Of a DNA stretch of 64,000 nt, positions 52,258 through 61,198 are shown one piece after another. This DNA is from Cafeteria roenbergensis. Lineage: Eukaryota > Sar > Bigyra > Bicosoecida > Cafeteriaceae. The stretch lies in the NCBI GenBank assembly GCA_008330645.1, contig VLTN01000070.1, positions 62,001 to 126,000 of the forward strand, in the 5' to 3' direction. How positions within the stretch are numbered: the first letter of the stretch is position 1; each line of letters starts with the position of its first letter. A model generated the notes under the pieces. The model did no database searches. It saw only the letters and a list, made by a program, of their open reading frames with translations, and was not told the DNA's origin. A program made the position numbers and the translations under genes.

Positions 52258-55200
52258 ATGAGGCGGGCCAAGACCAGAACCCGTCCGCTGGACATCTACA
52301 AGCGCATGCCGATCCTGCGGAAGCAAGACGAGCTCCCTATCGACGCGGAGACGGTCGATTCGGCGGTGGTTGTGAGTCGAGGCGAGCGTCCCCGCACTCC
52401 AAACGGTCTTCCTGCGCGCCAGGGCCGCGCTCGCGCCCAATGCCACCCTGCAAGGTGTTTCGTGTGCGCGCGCTGGCATGAACTGCAGAGAATCGGCATC
52501 GTGGACCTCCCTGTTCCCGAGGTATCGGCGGTCGACACCTACGAGGAGGAGACCAAAGGCGGCTTCAAGCCGCCCAGGCCGTACATCAGGCACAAACCGG
52601 GCACACAGATTCGTAGCCTCACCTGCGAGTACGAGGCGGACCACGACGACGAGGTGAGAGTCGCGGGGCGCCGTCCAATCGCGGCGGAGGCTCGCGGACG
52701 CCGTTGGGGTCCCCTCCTGCTGTCCGCGGGCCTGGGGCACGCTCCCGGTCCTGTTCAGCACCCCCGCCCCGCTCCAGGGGATGCGCAGTCGGTTCGGCGC
52801 GGGGCGTTGTGGGAACCCTTCTGATCGCGCTCGGCTGGGGTCCGGCCGGCGGACTGGCTGGCGCCTCGGACGCCAGTGCGCCGGCCCGTATCCCACCCCC
52901 GCCAGTGGAGGCGCGTGCAGCGGGTCGGCACGTGCGTGCGTGCGTGCGTGCGCGCGCGCATGCAGCCCGTCACTTTGGCCGCGAACCCTGCCGCTCGCTG
53001 TCCTCTGCCGCCCCGCCCGCTCCGCCGCCGCGCCGCAGGCATGGCTCAAGACCCACGCCAAGTTCGGCACCGGCAACGACTCCGCCACGCGCCTGAGCCT
53101 CGACCTGTTTGAGCGGGTCATGGACGCGCTGGAGCAGGAGGCGGGCCGCACTGATAGCATGCCGACGCTCACGGAGGCCAGCCGCGTCGTCGCGGAGCGC
53201 ACGGGACTCAAGCGCACCGGCGCCAACTCCACGCTCGATGACGTGTACACCTACTGGCGCCGCAAGCGCGAGCGCCTGAAGAAGCCCCTCCTCCGCCGCT
53301 TCTGGCCTCCCACCAGCGAGAACAACGCCGACCCTCACGCCACCTTCCGCCAGCGCACCAAGGAGCGGTACAGGCTGCGCCGCACCAGGCGCTCCGACGA
53401 CATGGCCTCCTACCGCAAGCTCGCCGACGTCCGGCAGACGCTGGCCCGCGCCATGGCCTTGCTGGATATGGTCCACACCCGCGAGCAGGCCAAGCTGGAA
53501 CTGGCCCGCATCGCCGTGGACTCCTTCGAGCAGGCCGTCTTCGAGGCGACCGACACCACGGGCACCACTCGCACCCCGCCCGTGCTCCAGACGAGGCGCT
53601 TCGAGCGCACCGCGGCGGAGCACGCCGCCGCGTCCCGCGCCCAGCGCCTCAAGAACAAGGGCAAGCGCCGGCAGACGCGCACCACCTCCAGCGCCACCAC
53701 CGCCGCCCACACCCTCTACAAGCAGGCCATGGCCGCCCTCAACCCCGCCCAGCACGCCGAGCGCGTTGCGGCGCTGCAGGGCGTGACGGGCCAGATGGCC
53801 GCTCAGCACGGCGCCAGGGCCGCCTCGGGCAAGGTCCCCGTCCCCTTCCGCACCGGCCCGTGGCGCGCGCCCTTCTTCACGGCGGTGCACCCCGCGGCCG
53901 GCCTCGCCTTCTCCCGCTGGCCCCTCGCCCCCACCGCGGGCGACCCGGACGCCAGCCGCGTGGGCCACTCCGACGGCGAGCTCGAGGACGTGGCCACCGC
54001 CGCCGCGCTGCTCGCCGCCGCCCCCAACGGCGCCCCCGTGGCGTGCAGCCTCTCCGTCCTCCAGGCGCACGGCGGCGTGGCGGCCACGCCGCCGCCCCAC
54101 GCCCTGTCGGTGCACGCCAGCGCCCTGGAAGGCCGTCGCTCCGTCGCTCGGATGCGGGACCGCGGCGCCCTCGTGCCGCTCGGAATGGGCGGCTCGGGCG
54201 CCGGCGAGGCCGAGGCCGACGTCCTTGGCCTCGGCGCGGCCAGCGGCCTCCCCGTCGGCTTCGAGCGCGACGAGCAGCTTGTGGCGGACCTTCTGTGCGG
54301 CCGGGGCACCAACGCCTCGGCCGAGATGTGGCTGCACCAGCGCCGCCCCGCGCTCCACGTGGACACCACAGCCCGCCTGCGGGCCCTCATGCTCCAGCAC
54401 CGCACCACCAACGTCAGCGCCACCCTCGGGATGGTCACGCCTGGCAGCGCGTGGGAGGAGGTGGCCGGCCTCGCCCTCGGCGTGGGCTCCCTCGGAAACC
54501 ACGGCGAGGGGTGGGACCTCACCGGCCACCGGCCCCAGCTCCGCTCCCCGGACATGCTCGAGGCGCAGGAGTGGCGCGTGGTGGCTGCCGTCGCCCACAC
54601 CGCCGCAGTGAACCGTCAGGCCCGTCGCCAGGCCGAGGCCTCGGCAGCCAAGGCGGCCAAGACGGCAGCGCTCCTGGCTCAGCAGGAGCAGCAGCAGATG
54701 CAGGGGACGGCCTCGTCCTCCCTTGGCTCCACCCCGCCGGCGGCCGCGGCCGCCGAGCTCGCCCGAACGACCGCTGCCGCCGCCACCGCTGCCATTGCGC
54801 ACTCGCGCTCCGAGGCGCCCATCCGCATTTTGGCAGGCTCGGCTCGCACGCACGCCCCCCCAGCACCCTACTCCTCCCTCGACCACGTGGCGGTGGCCAA
54901 GGCGCTCACCGCTCCCGGGACGGAGGAGGCGGAGGAGGGAGCCGACGTCGACATGGAGGGCGGCGCTTCGAGCGCGCCCCCCGCCCTTTCGTGGGAGGAG
55001 GAAGAGGCCCTGCTCTACCTCGAGGAGGAGCAGGCCATCGCAGACGAGCAGGCCGCCCGGGACACCGACGCCGCCGCTGCAGCAAGCGCTGCGGCCGGCT
55101 CGGCTCCGCAGGCGGCGCCCGGCAAGGCGAGGTCGGTTTCGCGGCGAGGCCCCCCCTCGCGGCGCGGCAGGGACAAGCAAGCCGTCATGCCCTCGCCCGC

Positions 55201-55341
55201 GGCGGCCGCCGGCACTGCCACGGGCGCCGGCGAGACTCTTGCCTGCGGGTCTGCGGGCGTCGCTGCCGCTGCTTCGCCTGCTGGAGGGGCGGCGGCTCGT
55301 GACGACGACGACGAGGTTCGCGCCGCCGCCAACAATGACGA

Positions 55342-55373
<32 letters not shown>

Positions 55374-56791
55374 ATGGCAGCGACGCCGCCCATGCTGGCT
55401 CTGTGGTCCCTGCCGCCGAGGGCTGGCCGCTCTCCAGCCAGCGAAGGTGCCGGGAGGAGGTGTCTCGGCACGCCGCTGCGGCCGCTTCTGAGGCTGGTGC
55501 GGGCGGCTGGGCGACCGGCCGCCACGCCGATGCCCCCGCCACGTACATCACGCGCGCGCGTGTCGGGCGCGGCGGGCGCGTGTGGGTGGACCGCGTGTCT
55601 GCCCCGGCTGGCTCGGACCTGGGGCAGCGCCGTCGGGCCGCGTTTGCGGACGTGGCCGCCCGCGACGCGCTGCGCGCTCGCGAGGAGGCAGAGCGGGCCG
55701 CCGCTGGAGGGGCGGAGGCCGTGGCCGTGGCCGCGGCGCGCGCTGCCGGCTTCGAGCCGCCGCAGTCCGGCCACCTGGCCGCCGCCGTGTGGCAGGCCGG
55801 CACGCGGCCGCGGCGCGGCGACGACATGTCGGAGGCCCTGGGTCTGTCGGCGGGCCTGGATGCGCCGGAGCCGGGAACCCTCCACTCCACGCTGGCCGCC
55901 GCGCTGGGGCCCGCCGCGGGCGGCACCCCGCCCAGCGGTGCGGGCGGCGACGCGGCCGAGGCTGCGGGGGCTTGGACGTGGCAGGTGCGCTCGAGGCTGC
56001 TCGACGCCTCCTCGGCCGTGCTGGCCGGCGGCGGGGCCACGGGCACGGTGGGGGGCGGGGCGAGCAGGGAAGCCTTCAGCCTGGCCGCCGGAGCGGCCCA
56101 GCTGGCGGGTGCGCACGGCGGCCACGGCGCGAGGATGCTGCGGCGGCTAGCCGGCCTGCCGGCCGGGGCGTCTGCTGGCAGGGCGGACGGCGGCGTGCGG
56201 GCCTCGCCGGGCAGCGGGGCCGGCGGCATGGCGCCCGTGGCCGGAAGCGGGATGTGCTCCGACCTCCACAACGTGGCCTTGCCAGTGCCGACGGGGCACG
56301 CGGTTGACTCCCGCGCCTGGCCCTGGCTGGCTGGGACGTCTGGCGCACTGCCGCCCGCCGGGCACCTGGCCGCGCCAGCCTTCACCTCGCACACCGGCCT
56401 CATCGCCCAGCGCCTCGGCACGCCCGAGACGCTCCAGCACACCAAACCAGTGAGGCCCAGGAGGCTGGAGCAGGTCTACCTGGGCGAGGACAACGCGGAC
56501 TCCGAGCTGGTGGAGGCAGAGGACGCTGCGAAGAGCGAGCTGGCGCACGCGGCAGGCACGGCTTGCCCCGGCGGCGTGGGGAACGCTGCAACGATTCGAG
56601 GTGTCGCGCTCTCCGTGGGCGCTGCGGTGGACGAGGGGTCGGGGCCGCAAGCCGCTGCCTTGGAGGCGTCGCCTGGCACTTCGGGCGACGACGAGGGGTT
56701 CTGGGCTCGCGCGGTTCGGGCCGCGCGCCCCAGCAGCGTGATCGAGCAGGCGCAACTTCTCTCCCGCGCGGCGATTGACATGGCTGCGTGA
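52258..56791 (+). CDS. Enhancer of polycomb-like protein (EPL1/EPC)
   Basis: Exons 52258-52371, 52489-52653 and 53039-56791, phase 0 throughout, 1,343 residues. The first 270 residues match the EPcA domain: basic start (RRAKTRTRPLDIYKRMPILR), EYEADHDDEAWLKTH across intron 2, LFERVMDALE, VYTYWRRKRERLKKPLLRRF, PPTSENNADPHATFRQR and YRKLADVRQTLARAMALLDM. In yeast and animals this domain bridges the NuA4/TIP60 histone acetyltransferase module (Esa1-Epl1-Yng2-Eaf6) to nucleosomes. Intron 1 (117 nt) is stop-free and in frame. The C-terminal 1,000 residues are Ala/Gly/Asp-rich and unrecognised, with a short conserved-looking block near 1200-1250 (LIAQRLGTPETLQHTKPVR). It is the second chromatin gene in the window, with the CHD remodeller. 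Confidence 0.9.
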
Positions 56792-57010
56792 CTGCAGCGC
56801 ACCCTTTGCAACGTCGCAATGGGCGATTTGATGCCGAGCGCACTGGCCGTAGCCCTCACACCCGCATCAGATGCCCAGGCGCCGACTTGGTTGCGGCGCG
56901 ATTGGCGCGAGGTTGAAGCGCACGTGCAACACTCCCCGCAGAGCCAGCTAGAGTCGCCGTTCGTTGCAACGTGGCCGGCGACCCGCACATCCCGAGCGAT
57001 CAGAGCAGCC

Positions 57011-58800
57011 ATGAGGCTCATCGTGCTTGCAATCTGCATCACAGCGTGCGCTGTTCGTGCCCAGGTGAGAGCGGCCCAGACTGTGGCCCGGCTCGTTGCG
57101 GCTTGGCTCGCGCTTTGCTGCTGCGATCTGCGAGCGATCGTGCTTTTCAGCGCTCACCCGCGCCGGCCGGGTGCGCCCGAGGCTTCCACCGCCTCGGATT
57201 TGTCGCGCTTGCGGGGATCGGGAGACCTGGAGCTTGTTTTTTGCGGCTCAGCGATTCGCACGCTGGGCAGGCCCTTGGCAACAGCGCTCGAGCATGGCAG
57301 GGCCGAGTGGCTGCCTTCGACGGCGTCCAGGCCCGCACGACCATGCCCTGGGGAGCGCGTGCAGCTGACCCTGACCCTGCTCGCCCGACTTGTGTTCCTT
57401 TGGTGCAGTTGATGGCGACGAAGCTGCACCATGCGGCCCAACACGCGGACTCCAGCGAGCTGGCCCAGCTGCTGGAAGGCAACCCGAACACCAACATTGG
57501 TGATGCCGTGAGGGTGACGCTCCATGCTTCCAGATCCTCTTTTGCTCGGCTACGGACCGCGTGCCCGGCAGCGGGGCCCCTCCGGGCAGAACAGGCTTGC
57601 TGTGGTTGCAATGCCCGCCAGCTGGCCGGCCAGTCAGTGTCCAAGAAAGCGCAGCAACTGAGCACCACTGCCCGGCCTGCATGCCAGCGGTTTCCACTGC
57701 AGGCAAGCCGCGCGGCGTGAGCGCGCCTCTGGTTTCCGTCCCGTGCGCTTTTGCGCGTCGCAGCTGGGGCGGACTCCGTTGATGATTGCAGTCGAAAACC
57801 AACGCGAAGCCAACGTGATTCTGTTGCTGAAGCACGACAAGAACTTGTCCCAGGTCGACAATGTGAGGTCTGAGCGGCGCGTGTGTGTGTCAACTGCCTT
57901 GCCTCACTCGGGAACCGATGGCGTGGGGTTCGGGTGCAACGTGGCCGAGCGCACCCCAATCGGCTCGCTGCGCAATGCGTGCCTCTCTGAGCGGTCGTCA
58001 CGCAGTCCGGGATGACAGCGCTGGACATTGCGAACAAGCGCAGCGACGCCGGGCCCATCGGGGTCCTGCTGGCCTCGGCCTGGCGTGCGCCCCAACTGCC
58101 TGAGCCCGTGAGTCAGCTCAAGCTCCACTGCCGCTTCAGCAACACTCTGCTCGCGGCAACTAAATTGCCGAGCTCCGCTTCCGGTACCTCCTGAAACGAC
58201 CTGCCTCGAAGTGCGTGTGGCCTCCCCTTGCAGGCTGCTGGCCAAGTGCACTGGCCAAGCCGGCTGGCGCTCTTCGTGGTGCTGTGCGCAACTTCCTCGG
58301 CCGCTCTGGCGCTGCTCAAGCGGCTAGGGCAGTGCTGCTCCCCGCCTCTGGCGCGCCGGGGCAACTCTCCCGCGCAGCCAAAGAGCTTCTTGAGGCGCTG
58401 CGAAGAGGCCCTCTTCGCGGGCCCGCCGCAGCACGACGGTTGGTCGCCGCTGATGTTTGCCGCCCAGGGCGAAAGTGCCGACCTTGTGGCGCGACTGATG
58501 CGTGCCGGAGCCGACCCCCTTCGAGGCACCCCAGTGAGTGCATGCCTGCCGCGCCGCCGCGCACGGCTGTGCGTCGCTGTCGCTAGCTCGGCGCCGCTAG
58601 CGCTGAGAGCGCCGCCGCTGCGTTTCCTGCTTGCCCCGTGGCTGCAGAGAGGAGACTCGGCTATGTCCATCGCCAAGCACCATGGCTCCAGGGAGGTGCG
58701 CATCGCCATGGGTTCGTGGGTGCTTGAGGCGAGCGGCACCGAGCCGGCAGGGGACGCGTTGCTCTCCGCCGCTGGCGTGGTCCCGAGCGCGGCGCTCTGA
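57011..58800 (+). CDS. Ankyrin-repeat single-span membrane protein, six exons
   Basis: Exons 57011-57064, 57409-57507, 57764-57862, 58006-58107, 58234-58533 and 58648-58800; every intron is phase 0, giving 268 residues. Donors are GTGAG and acceptors CAG. Residues 1-17 (MRLIVLAICITACAVRA) form a signal peptide. Exons 2-4 (33, 33 and 34 codons) each encode one ankyrin-repeat-sized unit, e.g. LGRTPLMIAVENQREANVIL and SGMTALDIANKRSDAGPI. Exon 5 begins with a membrane segment (LALFVVLCATSSAALALL), then another ankyrin unit (DGWSPLMFAAQGESADLVAR), and exon 6 closes with RGDSAMSIAKHHGSREV. The repeats flank a membrane span, so topology is uncertain. No orthologue is recognised. The gene was assembled from splice signals and repeat periodicity. 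Confidence 0.78.
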
Positions 58801-58918
58801 GGCACTGGGACCACTGCTCCTCCCAAAAGCCGTTCCGTGAGTGGTGGGTAGTCGCCGCGAACAACAACACAATCACAAGAAGGCCTCTTTGGCACGCAAT
58901 GCAGGCGCAGGGCAGCAC

Positions 58919-59356
58919 TCAGGCCTTCCAGATGAGCACGGACACGCCGGTGTAGACGCTCATGTACACGTAGCACTTGAGCTTTTGCGTCACGTATGCC
59001 CCAAAGCTCTTGCCCACAACCACGTTCCACCCGCGGCCGAAGCGCTTGTCGACCTCGCTGCGGATGCCGTTGGCCAGCTCCGAAAATACTGTTGGCACCA
59101 CGGGGGAGCCCTTGAACGCCTCCACGACGACACCCTTGATTTCCTCCTCAGCCTCCACGGAGAGGTCTTCGGCTGCGCTCCCGGGCCGCAAAGAGGAGCC
59201 GCGCGCTCGGGGATTTCAGACTGCGCTGGCGCGGCGCCATGCCGCGCTGGCAGCGATGCGCATGCCCGGCCACTGCTGGGGGCTGCCGCCGCCCAGCCCG
59301 CGGCTTCGCATTCGCTGCGACTCACCGAAAATGATGGGCTCCTTGAGCATCGGCAT
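58919..59356 (-). CDS. LC8-type dynein light chain
   Basis: Two exons, 59356-59326 and 59172-58919, 94 residues. Exon 1 encodes MPMLKEPIIF and ends in phase 1 before GTGAGT; exon 2 resumes after GCGCAG to read AEDLSVEAEEEIKGVVVEAF. The core VDKRFGRGWNVVVGKSFGAYVTQ followed by YVYMSVYTGVSVLIWKA matches LC8/DYNLL ([23 protein letters not shown] … ILLFK). LC8 is a homodimeric hub that binds short linear motifs and is a subunit of cytoplasmic and axonemal dynein. Length matches the family (about 89 aa). The ends are slightly divergent from animal LC8, so an axonemal paralogue is possible. Lies immediately downstream of the TMEM151-like gene on the same strand. Confidence 0.88.
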
Positions 59357-59519
59357 GGCGCAAGCGGCGCGGCTGGAGCGGGTGCTGGGCAAGCCGAGGC
59401 GCCGCAGTGCTTGCTTGCTTGCTTGCGGAACGGCATCAGGATGTTTGGCGGCTAGCAAATATTCGACGCAGTCGGACGCACGGCAAGGTGGGCTCGCGCC
59501 AATTCGCGCGCGCCGCAGC

Positions 59520-60863
59520 TCACGCCAAGATGACCTTGCGGAGAGTGAACTTGGCCTCTACACTGCTCGAGGTGAGCATCCGGCGCCAAGGCCAGCTGCA
59601 CAAGAGCAGCGTGGACAGCCAGAAGCAGCCGAACGACAGCCAGCACGGCTTGGCGGTGGGGTCGGAGAGCGCGAGCACGTTGGTGCGGAACCCCCTGATG
59701 CGCATGTCCCAGTTGTGCGAGAAGTGGGAGTCGCGCCAGCGGTTCCTGGCCTGGAAGGCGGAGTAGGCCATGACGAAGGCCCGATGGGAGGCGTCGTCGT
59801 TCCACACCACCAGCTTGTACAGGCGAAGCTTCACGATGGCGTGCAGCGTCATTCCGTGAAACGGCCCGCTCTCGTCCTTCCAGGCCCTGTACCTGAAGTA
59901 GTCCGTCTCCCTGTATGTGGTCACCTGCGCAACAACGGCCTCACAATGGCACGGCACGGCATCACGCGGGAGGCTCTCGCGACGCGCAAAAGTCGACGGG
60001 TCCAGGACAGCCGGCTGTCGAATGCAGATGGCGAAGCGGCGCGCATCACAGCTGGCCTCTGCTCCACCAGGGGCCCTGGGGGTTGGGGAGGGGGTTGGTT
60101 CCCGCCCTCGCCCGCTCACCTTCACCGTGTACGACTCCGTGCGAGTGGTCGTCCGGCCGTTCGAGTCCGTGCTCGTGACAGTGCGGTAGCGGGTCTCGTA
60201 GTGGTAGCACTCGCAGGTCATGGCCACGTCTGGCGGCGTGTCGACCATCTGGCTGAGGAACGCCTCGGCGCCGGCCACGTCCTTGAAATTGGACATGTAC
60301 TTGCGCGAGTCCGAGCAGCAACTCTCGATCAGGTAGAAGAGGTACACCACGCCAAACACCCCAGCGGCAATGGACGGAAGAGCGGCGTTGACGTCGTCGT
60401 TCGGGTCGTCGCTGTAGTCGTCGTGGTACACCCCGGGGGTGGGGGAGCTCGAGTCCTGCATGGCCTCGGACGCGATGATGAACCCAAGCGCTCCCAACAC
60501 GAGCAAGTTGCAGAACCCGCTCCGGTAGTGCGGCGTCGACGGGTTGGAAATCTTCAGCTCCGACGGGATGCCGATGGCCACAAAGTTGATGGTGTCGCGG
60601 ACGCCAGCGTTTGTGTTTTCGGACATGGCTTTGGCGATTTCTGCCGGATCGACCGAGGCTGGCGGCGCGCTCGGGCCAGGCGCGCTCGGCATGGCCCCCC
60701 CGGCAAGCCCTGCATTGACTGCCGCATCAGGAACATGCGCCTCCTTCCATGCTGCGGGGTCTGCCATGGGGGCGGACGGCACGGGAATGCCGCCCGAGAC
60801 GCCGGCCGGGGTCGCCGCGCCAGGCATGAGGGGAACAGCCTCGTCGTTGGACTTCCAAGCCAT
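59520..60863 (-). CDS. TMEM151-like membrane protein
   Basis: Two exons, 60863-60120 and 59924-59520, 382 residues. The intron (195 nt) is stop-free and in frame; it begins GTGAGC, ends GCGCAG, and its removal joins ESYTVK to VTTYRETDYFRYR. Two membrane segments lie at about 114-133 (CNLLVLGALGFIIASEA) and 160-180 (SIAAGVFGVVYLFYLIE), and a third at about 338-358 (CWLSFGCFWLSTLLLCSW). The loop TPPDVAMTCECYHYETRYR…GRTTTRTESY strongly recalls TMEM151A/B (TPP…CYHYD.R.R), followed by the FRYRAWKD…DDASHRAF region. The N-terminal 95 residues are Pro/Ala-rich. TMEM151 proteins are of poorly known function in animals; the family is widespread in protists. Confidence 0.78.
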   Translation of the reverse strand: MAWKSNDEAVPLMPGAATPAGVSGGIPVPSAPMADPAAWKEAHVPDAAVNAGLAGGAMPSAPGPSAPPASVDPAEIAKAMSENTNAGVRDTINFVAIGIPSELKISNPSTPHYRSGFCNLLVLGALGFIIASEAMQDSSSPTPGVYHDDYSDDPNDDVNAALPSIAAGVFGVVYLFYLIESCCSDSRKYMSNFKDVAGAEAFLSQMVDTPPDVAMTCECYHYETRYRTVTSTDSNGRTTTRTESYTVKVSGRGREPTPSPTPRAPGGAEASCDARRFAICIRQPAVLDPSTFARRESLPRDAVPCHCEAVVAQVTTYRETDYFRYRAWKDESGPFHGMTLHAIVKLRLYKLVVWNDDASHRAFVMAYSAFQARNRWRDSHFSHNWDMRIRGFRTNVLALSDPTAKPCWLSFGCFWLSTLLLCSWPWRRMLTSSSVEAKFTLRKVILA

Positions 60864-61198
60864 GGTTCCAGCGAGCCGCGCGCAGGCGCCAGGCTTGGAC
60901 TGCGCTGGCTGCGGCGCCCTGCAGTGCGCAAGGCCTGCTGTCTGGAGTGGCTGCCCCGCGACAAGGCTCGCTTGAACTTGCGCTCTGCTTTCTGGAACTT
61001 TTCCAATGCTGCGCCGGGCGACACGTTGTGGCCGTAGTGCGCGCATTGACGCAGAGGGCCCCACGCGCCCCGCCGGCGCGCACACAACGCACGCCCCTGG
61101 GCAATCGCTGTGACGCGCGCAGCTGGTGCTCTTGCTCGCCCCGATTGCTAGCTCTCGGCGCCGCCTCGCTGGTTCGAGCGGCACGCAGTCATCACTCG
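60864..61198. other. Intergenic region, FIH-like 3' end to TMEM151-like 5' end
   Basis: 335 bp between two minus-strand genes; no gene or clear element is seen. It presumably holds the TMEM151-like promoter. Confidence 0.4.

Noticed and set aside
52970-56125. 1,051-codon open frame antisense to Enhancer of polycomb
   Set aside because: Same shadow effect; no domain, and it crosses an intron of the real gene.
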